Of a stretch of 64,000 nt of DNA, positions 50,201 to 60,526 are shown in pieces (position 1 is the first letter of the stretch; every line of letters begins with the position of its first letter). The position numbers were made by a program, and so were the translations under genes. The notes below the pieces were generated by a model, which saw only the letters and a list, made by a program, of their open reading frames with translations, was not told where the DNA came from and ran no database searches. The DNA is from Rhabditoides inermis (taxonomy: Eukaryota > Nematoda > Chromadorea > Rhabditida > Rhabditidae), in assembly GCA_963966185.1 (NCBI GenBank), contig CAWZYM010000401.1:434001-498000 (forward strand). Reading direction: 5' to 3'.

Positions 50201-50457
50201 AATCAATACACTCACGAGAGCGTTGATGGCTGCGAGAACGCCAGCGACACACCACGCGATCAAAGACATGCCAACCGACCCTGAAACGTGGACAGGTGAT
50301 CAGGTACACATAAACAAACACAAACAAACAACCCACGTGTGTTCTCGAGAATGCCCTGAGGGCTGACGAGGATGCCACTGCCGATGATGGTTCCGGCGAC
50401 GTAAGAAGTCGCGCCCAGCAGGCCAAGCTTATTCGACGATTTTGAAGGTTTCGACAT
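41028..50457 (-). CDS. SLC7 (LAT/b0,+AT-type) amino-acid transporter, 497 aa, 15 exons
   Basis: Light-chain-type exchangers of this family move amino acids across the plasma membrane with about 12 transmembrane helices. Exons in order: 50457-50337, 50280-50216, 49919-49801, 49587-49460, 47020-46944, 46899-46845, 46760-46689, 43190-43094, 43034-42911, 42766-42660, 42247-42151, 41925-41845, 41684-41525, 41367-41278, 41128-41028; all phases agree and the total is a multiple of three. TM1 carries the substrate-binding motif GTIIGSGILVSPQGILE. GYDMLNYGTEEIQ in exon 8 matches the family's TM6 region, which usually ends NYVTEE. The loop YFSVK...RMQ has its counterpart in FFSLKKYAARIQ. The intron after 46944 uses a GC donor (AAG/GCGAGA). 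The 2.4 kb intron 47021-49459 contains a complete chemoreceptor gene on the other strand; the intron 49920-50215 contains a tRNA. Substrate not deducible. Confidence 0.92.
43198..44626. repeat. 1.4 kb palindromic element in a transporter intron
   Basis: The left arm (about 43200-43820) and right arm (about 43992-44626) are reverse complements with few mismatches: TCACACTGTCTCTGTAAGAA at 43219 and its complement at about 44590, CCTTTTTCATATACT and AGTATATGAAAAAGG. The spacer is about 170 bp. Both outer ends carry (TA)n runs, which fits insertion at TA. No transposase ORF is visible, so this is a non-autonomous fold-back element. Confidence 0.85.
44627..44800 (+). repeat. Short GC-rich retroelement-like fragment
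   Basis: TTTTCGCCACGGCGGCCGGT followed by CCGCCGGCCGTCGCC resembles the GC-rich segments at 53568-53640 and 56010-56070; AATAAA follows at about 44769. Confidence 0.35.
45005..46140. repeat. 42-bp satellite, about 27 monomers, with 462-bp higher-order repeat
   Basis: The monomer core reads GTGTTACGGTAGGAAAATAA then TTTGATCTTCTTGCAAAAAT. The period is 42. A rare variant (GTGATACGGTGGGATAAAAA) recurs at 45171 and 45633, exactly 462 bases (11 monomers) apart, with matching neighbours. The array lies in the intron 43191-46688 of the transporter. In the minus (host sense) direction it is open for 506 codons (46446-44926), giving a 14-residue repeat such as SNYFPTVTHIFVRK. Confidence 0.9.
47449..48765 (+). 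CDS. Nematode chemoreceptor (Sra/Srab-like 7TM GPCR), 335 aa, 8 exons
   Basis: These receptors sit in sensory-neuron membranes and detect chemicals. Exons 47449-47604, 47646-47780, 47824-47970, 48012-48132, 48183-48388, 48434-48535, 48582-48662, 48706-48765 join in phase and end NW-stop. Seven hydrophobic segments are visible: LNILLFLQTLVSIAGIV (TM1), IYGTFFYYAINSA (TM2), CWSLYALISYTLLHC (TM3) followed by MAIERI, IANIVVMCISAVYTYYI (TM4), LVTLELASLVIFVWLYKL (TM5), VFVILYSLVNGFAL (TM6), PLYVFVAPLITVLIL (TM7). The loop segment FQLATNFYNRENGGV and the final HYSTNW resemble the Sra superfamily (RYQ..EN signature). The gene lies entirely inside an intron of the SLC7 transporter, on the opposite strand. 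TATTTTCAG 22 bases before the ATG may be a trans-splice acceptor. Two AATAAA copies lie at about 48799 and 48809. Confidence 0.88.
50024..50095 (-). tRNA. tRNA-Thr (anticodon AGT)
   Basis: A full cloverleaf forms. The acceptor GCCTCAT pairs with ATGAGGC and the discriminator is A. The D arm contains TGGCTCAGTGGCAGAGC. The anticodon stem TCTGT/ACAGA closes the loop CTAGTAA (anticodon AGT), and the T arm is GCTGG-TTCGATT-CCAGC. A and B box promoters are intact. It lies in an intron of the SLC7 transporter, same strand. No intron of its own. Confidence 0.93.
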
Positions 50458-51299
50458 TCTAAAAAAAAAACACGAACAAACACATCGACTACACAACACA
50501 CAAAAGAAACTAAAGAGATTAATAGTTCATAATTAGACAAGAACGTCTAGGAGAACAACACGCGAGGTGAGAACGGCGGGCCGAATTGTAACAGCACAAC
50601 ACGAGCGACACAAGAGAGAGGGTGTTAGAGAGTGTGCATATTGGAGAGCGCGCAGGCGGGCTGATAGGTCACTTTGTCTCTCGAGGCTGTCGAATCACAA
50701 TACTATGCACCCAGAAAGTGAGTGCGGATAGGATGTGGGGTGTGGACTTTGAGTATGAGGACGGTCTACGTTCTCTTTCTCTCTTTCCACCTCTCTTTTT
50801 CTCTCGCTCTCGCTCTCGCTTGGATATCAGCATGATGCAACCTATCACTCCCGCAGATCTTGCGTTAATAAAAAAAACGCGGAACGAGGGCAGACAATCG
50901 CATTAACACTCAAGTGCCAGCGGGATGTAATGGATAGAGGAGGGCGGAGATAAGCGAGTCGAGCCGAGACCGAGACTGTCTCTAATAGCACCAATAAAAC
51001 CGCGGATCCGCCGGCGACAGTAAATCCCCACCGACGCACTTTCGGCGGGAAACAATACAATACACGACTCAAATGACATAATTACATCTCACCATTTCGC
51101 ATTCCGGGTTGGCCGATCGAAATCACTCGATCATTTATTTCGAAAACTCAGATTCTTCACTTTTCAAGCACTGTAATCAATCTGCAGTGATCACGGTCTG
51201 CACTTTGAGTTTTTGTACCATGGTTTTTTTTCCACCATAAACATAGTGATTCCCATTCTCTCTTTGAATTCGTTAATCAATCGGAGACGCATACTTAAG
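50458..51299. other. Upstream region of the SLC7 transporter
   Basis: 5' UTR and promoter should lie just right of 50457. No other coding exon recognised; short (CT) runs at 50775-50820. Confidence 0.4.
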
Positions 51300-51449
51300 G
51301 TGCGGTCAGTCTCTTCAAACACATATCAGAAGTAATTCAAAGTGATTTGAAGGCGTTTGAAGTCGTTTGAAATAATCCGAAGGCAGTCGCAAGGCATTAC
51401 GGGAGTAGTTTGAAGGCAACACGAAGTAGTTTGAAGATACTGACCGCTA
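51300..51449. repeat. MITE, family GCGGTCAGTCTCTTC (copy 6, intergenic)
   Basis: It starts TGCGGTCAGTCTCTTCAAAC and ends GAAGATACTGACCGCTAC; internal GAAGTAGTTTGAAGGC-type units, more diverged than the intronic copies. Confidence 0.75.
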
Positions 51450-51719
51450 CCTATCGGGAACTGTGGGGTGAGATAATGTATCTTATGTAAAGTGCATATT
51501 CTACGTCACCTTGTCACCCTGTTCATCTTCAGCAATACACTTGATCACAATACCGTCATTTCCGCATCTCCTTGATAAATTAAAATGTGATGCTTCCCCT
51601 TACGTCCCACGAGATACTCACATCAACAGGTCATGCGAATCCACGTCCTACAAAAAGCCCACCACAACAAACGCGCAGTCACCACACAACCCCTCTCCCC
51701 TCTCCTCTCCCAAAACACT

Positions 51720-51756
<37 letters not shown>

Positions 51757-51934
51757 AGAGAGAGGGAGAGAGGGAGAGATACTCGTATTAGTGCATTGCT
51801 GAAAACTATCATCAACAAGGTTTTTCTAATTAAGCAAACGTGTCTTTATTTTAAAACCTCTTTACTAGCCCAATGCATTAGGGGCGGCGCGCCAGCGCCG
51901 CCCGTTTGTTATGATATAAGTGATTAGTTAGTGT

Positions 51935-52050
51935 TTAGGCGGGAGAGGAAGGGAAGAAGGGCGTTCCGTCTTCGTTGAAGGCAACGCAGCGGGCACGGCG
52001 GAAAAGTACACGGTCGTCGTCTTCGTCGCGGGCGGACCACCTAGAGAGAG

Positions 52051-52135
<85 letters not shown>

Positions 52136-53007
52136 GAAAGAGAGAGACAGAGAGAGAGACTTACAATTCGACTCTGTGGCATTTGGCGATGACCTCGGGG
52201 TCAGACTCGTTGGCGAGAATGTCTCCCCTGAAAGAGTATGGGTTAGAGTTAGAGATAGATAGAGAGAAAAAAAGAAAAAAAAGAAAGAGAGAGACAGAGA
52301 GAGGGAGGGAGAGAGAGCGAGACTCACTTGTTGGTGATAATCTTCCAGACGGGCACATCCTCCTTGGACTTGCAGGTTAGTTCGTAGCGGATGCATCCAC
52401 GACGGATGGTGGACCTGTTTATGTATTTGTTTATTTGTTTACCTTGTTTACTTGTTTATGTTTACTCACCTGACCTTCAGCCTACCGCAGAACTCGTTCT
52501 TCTTGCACTTGGCAGAGTAGGGGCGCTCACAGTTGCCTGCAATCGATCGATACGATAGTATTCAATAAATAAAGTAGATCACTCACAGATCTTCTGTCCA
52601 GGTCCAGGTCCGTATCCGGGGTAGTTGGGCGAGTTTCCGTTTCCGTATCCGGGAGCGGGCGCGTACGGGTCCTGAGCGGGTGCGTACGGGTCCTGCGCAG
52701 GCGCGTACGGGCCCTGAGCGGGGGCCTGTGCGGGCGCGTACGGGTCCTGAGCAGGGACCGGAGCGGGCGCGTACGGGTCCTGAGCGGGTGCGTACGGGTC
52801 CTGCGCAGGCGCGTACGGGCCCTGAGCGGGGGCCTGTGCGGGCGCGTACGGGTCCTGGGCTGGGAGCGGAGCGGGTGCGTACGGATCCTGAGCAGGCACG
52901 GGGTATCCATACTGGTGGCGGTAGTGGGCGTTGTCTTCGCCGGAGGCCAACGAATGGCCGGTCGCGGCGACTGCGACTGTAGCCAGCAGGTAGATGATGG
53001 TCTTCAT
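51935..53007 (-). CDS. Secreted PxQDPYAP-repeat protein 1, 247 aa, 5 exons
   Basis: Exons in order: 53007-52587, 52536-52470, 52414-52328, 52227-52165, 52040-51935; all phases agree. Exon 1 encodes a signal peptide (MKTIIYLLATVAVAATG) and about ten copies of a Pro/Ala/Tyr unit (PAQDPYAP, spaced by APLPAQ or APAQAPAQG), then GYGNGNSPNYPGYGPGPGQK. Exons 2-5 encode a six-cysteine C-terminal domain: NCERPYSAKCKKNEFCGR, RRGCIRYELTCKSKED, VIAKCH and RARCVAFNEDG. The repeat suggests an extracellular structural or cuticle-type protein, and the Cys domain is probably disulphide-bonded (inference). A TATA-like TATATAAG lies on the minus strand at 53044-53051, and a TTTATT (AATAAA) at about 51846. This is the most diverged of four tandem paralogues. 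I do not recognise the Cys domain. Confidence 0.88.
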
Positions 53008-53043
53008 TGTGAGACGATGATGCCTCTGTCCCTCCCCACACCG

Positions 53044-53051
53044 CTTATATA
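53044..53051 (-). promoter_or_regulatory. TATA-like box of PxQDPYAP gene 1
   Basis: TATATAAGCGG on the minus strand, 37 bases upstream of the ATG. The same ATAAGCGG context occurs about 37 bases upstream of all four paralogues (near 55291, 57585 and 59965). Confidence 0.6.
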
Positions 53052-53567
53052 TGCGGCTGCGGATGTGAAGATGCGTCATGAACGTCACCATACACGCCGA
53101 TCATAGGAGTGCGAGTCAAAATATCATTCGATAATGTGATGTAACGTTTCAGATAGTTGAGAGAACGCGTATTATGAGAGCCTCGAAAGAAAAGAGAAAA
53201 AGAAACAATCTAATTCTTGCGAAAAGAAACAATCTAATTCACGACAAATGTTCGGTCAGTGTGAAAGTGGAATGCCTACATTTCATAACCCTATGTAGTA
53301 GAACCAGTTCACAAGTTCACCAGTTTACCAGTATTCCGTGGTCCACCGTCAGACGCACGTAGTAGTCATGGAGTAAGACCTCTACTTTTTCCAGGTGGGA
53401 GATACATCAACCGAAACCGAGCAGTCACGTCCTCTCTGATACCAAAGAGCGAAACATGAGAGCTATCGAGACACTTCCGTGCTTGTTATCTTCCATCACG
53501 CTGTCACGTTATCGAACTACGGTAACTGAGTAACCCGACTACAGTAACACCGATTGATTAATTGATT

Positions 53568-53945
53568 CTTCTTCTTTTCCCCGCGGCGTGCGGTCGGGTC
53601 TTTATTTCGCCCCGCCGCCGCCGAATGTTCGGTCATCGACAAGAATCCTTCCCGAGTAACCAGTGAGGCGGCGGGAAGTACCCTCATGTGGAAGCAGCTA
53701 TAGCGCGAGAGATACTACTTGCCATGGAGCAAAGGACCACCCGGAGCTGTACACGTCAAGAATGGTATTCTAATGGTCCAGAAATCGTCTTCCCGCCACT
53801 AACCTCGCCAGCCTACCTGTCTTTCCCCGGCGTTAGCCTATGTATCTAGCATCGTAGATCTAAGGCACTACTGTATCCTATCATCGTGATTGTGTTGTCA
53901 TATTCAGATATAACGATTTCGGATAAATGATTGATTGATTGATGG
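53568..53945 (+). repeat. Retroelement-like repeat with (TGAT)n 3' tail
   Basis: A GC-rich start (CCGCGGCGTGCGGTCGGGTC) leads to a tail GGATAAATGATTGATTGATT, a microsatellite end typical of LINE/SINE 3' ends. It sits between PxQDPYAP genes 1 and 2. Confidence 0.5.
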
Positions 53946-54240
53946 ATTGAGTAACACCGATATTATGTCTTCTGCATCTTCGTCATCACCACTACAAGTT
54001 ACAATCCAATTTAGCTATCAAACCAAACACATCGGGCAATACCCAAACATAAATATATAACACAGTTTCATGAGTGTGTTAGAGCGTTGAAAAAACCCGT
54101 CACGGAAGACGTTTGAATCACAGTGTCAAACCATTTTTGTGAGTTGTAAGTTTAGTGAAGAGCGTTTTTAAACCCACTTTGCTAGCGATTTTTCAAACCT
54201 TTTTATAAACCCATACATTGTATATTACATATATGAATGC

Positions 54241-54386
54241 TTAGTGCGAAGTGGAGAAGGGAGTTCCGTCCTCGTTGAAGGCAACGCAGCGGACACGACG
54301 GAAGTGCACGCGGTCGTCGTCTTCGTCGCGAGCCGACCACCTAGGGAGAGAAAGGGTGATAGAGAGAGAGAGAGAGAAAGGGTGAT

Positions 54387-54436
<50 letters not shown>

Positions 54437-55254
54437 TCACGACTCGGCTCCGTGGCACTTGGCGACGACCTCGGGCTCAGACTCGTTGGCGAGAATGTCT
54501 CCCCTGAAAGAGTATGGGTTAGAGATAGTCGAGAGAGAGAGAGAGAGAGTGAGAAAGAAAGAGAGAAAGAGGGAAAGAGATAGATAGATATAATGGTATA
54601 GATAGAGATACTCACTTGTTGGTGATAATCTTCCAGACGGGCACATCCTCCTTGGACTTGCAGCTCAGTTCGTAGCGGACGCATCCACGACGGACGACGG
54701 ACCTGTTTATTTGTTTGTTTGTTTACCTTGTTTACGTTTATGTTTACTCACCTGACCTTCAGCCTACCGCAGAACTCGTTCTTCTTGCACTTGGCAGAGT
54801 AGGGGCGCTCACAGTTGCCTGCAATCGATCAATACCAACCAATCAATAAAGTCGATCACTCACAGATCTTCTGTCCAGGTCCAGGTCCGTATCCGGGGTA
54901 GTTGGGCGAGTTTCCGTTTCCATATCCGGGAGCGGGCGCGTACGGGCCCTGAGCGGGGGCTTGTGCGGGCGCGTACGGGTCCTGAGCGGCGGGTGCGTAC
55001 GGGTCCTGCGCAGGCGCGTACGGGCCCTGAGCGGGGGCCTGTGCGGGCGCGTACGGGTCGTGGGCGGGGGCGGGAGCGGGCGCGTAGGGGCTCTGAGCGG
55101 GCACGGGGTATCCGCCGTACTGGTGGCGGAAGTAGTCGCCCTCGCGGCTGGTGTCCTCCTCGTCGGAAGAGGCCCACGAGTCGGCGTGCTCCCTCCACGG
55201 ATAGCGCGCCGAGGCGACAGCGGCAGTAGCCAGCAGGTAGAGGATGGTCTTCAT
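54241..55254 (-). CDS. Secreted PxQDPYAP-repeat protein 2, 235 aa, 5 exons
   Basis: Exons in order: 55254-54864, 54818-54752, 54702-54616, 54503-54441, 54340-54241; phases and internal exon lengths (67, 87, 63) equal those of paralogue 1. The signal peptide is MKTILYLLATAAVASA; a charged spacer (DSWASSDEEDTSREGDYF) follows that paralogue 1 lacks. The PAQSPYAPAPAPAHDPYAP repeat region is next, then the same six-Cys C-terminal domain, ending with the AES variant before the last exon. The first and last 1.4 kb of flank are nearly identical to those of paralogue 3, so it belongs to a recent tandem duplication. ATATAAGCGG lies 37 bases upstream of the ATG. Confidence 0.88.
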
Positions 55255-56637
55255 GGTGAGACGATGATGCTTCTGTCTCTCCATACACCGCTTATATGCG
55301 GCTGCCGTACTCAAAGTGCGTCACAATCGTCGTCACCAAACAGGCCAATCATAGGAGTGCGAGTCAAAATATTACTCGATGATATGATGTAATGTTTCAG
55401 ATAGTGTGAAAGGCGCGGTTGACGACAGCCTCGGAAGGAAACATTCTAATTCTTGAAAAATTCCCTTTTGTGGTGTAGCAATACACTTTCAAGGCAGAGA
55501 AGGCAATCATCATTTCTCTATCGACGACTCACGACCGAAACTCAAGAGGTCTGACGCGAAAACCTCCATGTGCCGGTGTCACCGTAGTTCAAGAACCCTT
55601 TGATATCAACTAGCAGGACCTCGGTTTAATCGACCAACAAAAACAGTCATGGTTTATGTTCAGAATGTTTTACTGCTGTATCGAACGACAACATGTTATT
55701 TCCAAATTAAATTACATGTAAAGAGACAGAAAAACTTGATTTTTCTAGAAAGAAGATACACTAACCGAAATCGAGCAGTCACGTACTCTTTCACTCTTCT
55801 TTCTGACACCGCAATATGAACCAAGGGAGCTGTCGAGACGCCGCCGTGCTCGCCATCTTTCAGTCAGCACGCCGTAACGCTATCGAGCTACGGTAACTGA
55901 GTAACCCGACTACAGTAACCCCGATATTATGTCTTCTGCATCTTTGTCATCACCGCTAAGTATAATTTACGATTTAGCTATTAAACCAAACATATCGGGA
56001 AATTCCTTTCTTTTCTCTGCCAGCGCGCGGTCGCGTGCCTTCCCCTGTTATTCCCCCGACCCCTGAACAATGCTGTGCGGCGGAGGACACTAACCGGACT
56101 GGTACTCGATTTTGCTACTATCTACATCTACGGCATTGAGACTGGAGAGGAATCCTCGAAGACGATGAAACTCTCGGAGACGTCTCTTCGCGATCGATCA
56201 TTGAAGCCCGGATCTTCCGTCGCCGAGATCGAAACTTCCCCAGAAGCCGCAAGCAGGGGATGTCATGCACTACCATTAGCACGTACGCATCCTCGGGACT
56301 ACCGAAATCCGTGTTATTGGGACTCGCAGTAGGCGTTGCATTACTGTATTTTACCGTAATCTTGCTGTAATTTACATACTTGTACTGTGCTACTTGATTC
56401 GAGATAAATATTCTGATTCTGATTCTGATATCGGGAAATACCCAAACATAAATATATCACACAGTTTCATGAGTGTGTTAGAGCGTTGAATAAACCCGTC
56501 ACGGAAGACGTTTGAATCACAGTGTCAAACCATTTTTGCGTTGCAAGTTTAGTGAAGAGCGTTTTTTAACCCACTTTGCTAGCGATTTTTCAAACCTTTT
56601 TATAAACCCATACATTGTATATCACATATATGAATGC
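55255..56637. repeat. Intergenic duplicated segment A (1,383 bp)
   Basis: By eye identical to 57549-58931, which has the same length. It contains a GC-rich repeat (about 56010-56430) ending in (TTCTGA)n, like a retroelement tail. An 85-codon open frame at 56075-56332 is within that repeat and is probably not a gene. Confidence 0.85.
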
Positions 56638-56753
56638 TTAGTGCGAAGTGGAGAAGGGAGTTCCGTCCTCGTTGAAGGCAACGCAGCGGACACGACGGAA
56701 GTGCACGCGGTCGTCGTCTTCGTCGCGAGCCGACCACCTAGAGAGAGAAAGGG

Positions 56754-56802
<49 letters not shown>

Positions 56803-56900
56803 GAGACTCACGACTCGGCTCCGTGGCACTTGGCGACGACCTCGGGCTCAGACTCGTTGGCGAGAATGTCTCCCCTGAAAGAGTATGGGTTAGAGATAGT

Positions 56901-56943
<43 letters not shown>

Positions 56944-57548
56944 GAGGAAAAGAGATAGATAGATATAATGAGATAGATAGAGAGACTCACTTGTTGGTGA
57001 TAATCTTCCAGACGGGCACATCCTCCTTGGACTTGCAGCTCAGTTCGTAGCGGACGCATCCACGACGGACGACGGACCTGTTTATATGTATTGTTTACCT
57101 TGTTTACGTTTTTGTTTACTCACCTGACCTTCAGCCTACCGCAGAACTCGTTCTTCTTGCACTTGGCAGAGTAGGGGCGCTCACAGTTGCCTGCAATCGA
57201 TCAATACCAACCAATCAATAAAGTCGATCACTCACAGATCTTCTGTCCAGGTCCAGGTCCGTATCCGGGGTAGTTGGGCGAGTTTCCGTTTCCATATCCG
57301 GGAGCGGGCGCGTACGGGCCCTGAGCGGGGGCTTGTGCGGGCGCGTACGGGTCGTGGGCGGGGGCGGGAGCGGGCGCGTAGGGGCTCTGAGCGGGCACGG
57401 GGTATCCGCCGTACTGGTGGCGGAAGTAGTCGCCCTCGCGGCTGGTGTCCTCCTCGTCGGAAGAGGCCCACGAGTCGGCGTGCTCCCTCCACGGATAGCG
57501 CGCCGAGGCGACAGCGGCAGTAGCCAGCAGGTAGAGGATGGTCTTCAT
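56638..57548 (-). CDS. Secreted PxQDPYAP-repeat protein 3 (short repeat), 209 aa, 5 exons
   Basis: Exons in order: 57548-57236, 57190-57124, 57077-56991, 56874-56812, 56737-56638. It is the same as paralogues 2 and 4 except that exon 1 is 78 bases shorter, an in-frame loss of 26 residues (two repeat units) from the PxQDPYAP region. The signal peptide, acidic spacer and six-Cys C-terminal domain are unchanged. The (GA)n intron tracts between exons 3-4 and 4-5 are of different length from those of paralogue 2 but like those of paralogue 4. Confidence 0.88.
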
Positions 57549-58931
57549 GGTGAGACGATGATGCTTCTGTCTCTCCATACACCGCTTATATGCGGCTGCC
57601 GTACTCAAAGTGCGTCACAATCGTCGTCACCAAACAGGCCAATCATAGGAGTGCGAGTCAAAATATTACTCGATGATATGATGTAATGTTTCAGATAGTG
57701 TGAAAGGCGCGGTTGACGACAGCCTCGGAAGGAAACATTCTAATTCTTGAAAAATTCCCTTTTGTGGTGTAGCAATACACTTTCAAGGCAGAGAAGGCAA
57801 TCATCATTTCTCTATCGACGACTCACGACCGAAACTCAAGAGGTCTGACGCGAAAACCTCCATGTGCCGGTGTCACCGTAGTTCAAGAACCCTTTGATAT
57901 CAACTAGCAGGACCTCGGTTTAATCGACCAACAAAAACAGTCATGGTTTATGTTCAGAATGTTTTACTGCTGTATCGAACGACAACATGTTATTTCCAAA
58001 TTAAATTACATGTAAAGAGACAGAAAAACTTGATTTTTCTAGAAAGAAGATACACTAACCGAAATCGAGCAGTCACGTACTCTTTCACTCTTCTTTCTGA
58101 CACCGCAATATGAACCAAGGGAGCTGTCGAGACGCCGCCGTGCTCGCCATCTTTCAGTCAGCACGCCGTAACGCTATCGAGCTACGGTAACTGAGTAACC
58201 CGACTACAGTAACCCCGATATTATGTCTTCTGCATCTTTGTCATCACCGCTAAGTATAATTTACGATTTAGCTATTAAACCAAACATATCGGGAAATTCC
58301 TTTCTTTTCTCTGCCAGCGCGCGGTCGCGTGCCTTCCCCTGTTATTCCCCCGACCCCTGAACAATGCTGTGCGGCGGAGGACACTAACCGGACTGGTACT
58401 CGATTTTGCTACTATCTACATCTACGGCATTGAGACTGGAGAGGAATCCTCGAAGACGATGAAACTCTCGGAGACGTCTCTTCGCGATCGATCATTGAAG
58501 CCCGGATCTTCCGTCGCCGAGATCGAAACTTCCCCAGAAGCCGCAAGCAGGGGATGTCATGCACTACCATTAGCACGTACGCATCCTCGGGACTACCGAA
58601 ATCCGTGTTATTGGGACTCGCAGTAGGCGTTGCATTACTGTATTTTACCGTAATCTTGCTGTAATTTACATACTTGTACTGTGCTACTTGATTCGAGATA
58701 AATATTCTGATTCTGATTCTGATATCGGGAAATACCCAAACATAAATATATCACACAGTTTCATGAGTGTGTTAGAGCGTTGAATAAACCCGTCACGGAA
58801 GACGTTTGAATCACAGTGTCAAACCATTTTTGCGTTGCAAGTTTAGTGAAGAGCGTTTTTTAACCCACTTTGCTAGCGATTTTTCAAACCTTTTTATAAA
58901 CCCATACATTGTATATCACATATATGAATGC
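57549..58931. repeat. Intergenic duplicated segment B (1,383 bp)
   Basis: Second copy of 55255-56637, including the GC-rich repeat and its (TTCTGA)n tail. Confidence 0.85.
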
Positions 58932-59047
58932 TTAGTGCGAAGTGGAGAAGGGAGTTCCGTCCTCGTTGAAGGCAACGCAGCGGACACGACGGAAGTGCAC
59001 GCGGTCGTCGTCTTCGTCGCGAGCCGACCACCTAGAGAGAGAAAGGG

Positions 59048-59100
<53 letters not shown>

Positions 59101-59198
59101 GAGACTCACGACTCGGCTCCGTGGCACTTGGCGACGACCTCGGGCTCAGACTCGTTGGCGAGAATGTCTCCCCTGAAAGAGTATGGGTTAGAGATAGT

Positions 59199-59245
<47 letters not shown>

Positions 59246-59928
59246 GAGGAAAAGAGATAGATAGATATAATGAGATAGATAGAGAGACTCACTTGTTGGT
59301 GATAATCTTCCAGACGGGCACATCCTCCTTGGACTTGCAGCTCAGTTCGTAGCGGACGCATCCACGACGGACGACGGACCTGTTTATATGTATTGTTTAC
59401 CTTGTTTACGTTTTTGTTTACTCACCTGACCTTCAGCCTACCGCAGAACTCGTTCTTCTTGCACTTGGCAGAGTAGGGGCGCTCACAGTTGCCTGCAATC
59501 GATCAATACCAACCAATCAATAAAGTCGATCACTCACAGATCTTCTGTCCAGGTCCAGGTCCGTATCCGGGGTAGTTGGGCGAGTTTCCGTTTCCATATC
59601 CGGGAGCGGGCGCGTACGGGCCCTGAGCGGGGGCTTGTGCGGGCGCGTACGGGTCCTGAGCGGCGGGTGCGTACGGGTCCTGCGCAGGCGCGTACGGGCC
59701 CTGAGCGGGGGCCTGTGCGGGCGCGTACGGGTCGTGGGCGGGGGCGGGAGCGGGCGCGTAGGGGCTCTGAGCGGGCACGGGGTATCCGCCGTACTGGTGG
59801 CGGAAGTAGTCGCCCTCGCGGCTGGTGTCCTCCTCGTCGGAAGAGGCCCACGAGTCGGCGTGCTCCCTCCACGGATAGCGCGCCGAGGCGACAGCGGCAG
59901 TAGCCAGCAGGTAGAGGACGGTCTTCAT
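58932..59928 (-). CDS. Secreted PxQDPYAP-repeat protein 4, 235 aa, 5 exons
   Basis: Exons in order: 59928-59538, 59492-59426, 59379-59293, 59172-59110, 59031-58932. The protein is essentially that of paralogue 2 with one signal-peptide change (MKTVLYLL). Its upstream DNA differs: homology to the 5' flank of paralogues 2 and 3 breaks within about 40 bases of the ATG, although the ATATAAGCGG TATA context is kept at about 59965. It is the outermost copy, so the tandem duplication endpoint lies here. Confidence 0.88.
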
Positions 59929-60526
59929 GGTGAGATGGTGATGCTTCCTGATCGACGCGCGCCGCTTATATACAGCGTCCGCGCAGATGATATGCGTCAT
60001 AATGCACGCCAACCACAACACTGCGAGTCAAAATATGCCGCAGGATTTGTCGACTCATCTCTGTGCACCGCATTTTCGTAACAAAAACATTTCGACATTC
60101 CGCTGCAACTGCAGTATCTTCACGTGAACTTAGATCTCGCATCCGGGCATGTAGATTCGATCCGCAACACTGTGTGATTTATGGAACCTATTTATTGGGA
60201 AACGTTTGTAATACAAAAGGAGACATCGACTCGCAGTCCCAAAGAATAGAGATTCATAAAGCAAGAAATCATTAGAGAAAGAAAAAGAGGAGAGAGAGTG
60301 CATCCACGTTCAAAAAGTATGACACAATACATATAATAACGTTCTGTTCGCCAATGGAATGGGCACGCACCAGATTTGACAGACACACACCCGTATATGG
60401 TATGTACAAAACAAACATCAGTAATGACCAGAATGTGGGCGATACTTGACGTCGCGGGAGAGATATGGCTCGGGTTTTTTTTCGACAATGACAATGACAG
60501 GGGAGTGACAATGACAATGACAACGG
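59929..60526. other. Interval between PxQDPYAP gene 4 and the GPCR
   Basis: Contains the upstream region of gene 4 and the 3' UTR of the minus-strand GPCR. No exon recognised. Confidence 0.4.

Noticed and set aside
56075..56332. 85-codon open frame (duplicated at 58369-58626)
   Set aside because: It lies within a GC-rich repeat with a (TTCTGA)n tail, has no splice or composition support, and its identical second copy is explained by the segmental duplication.
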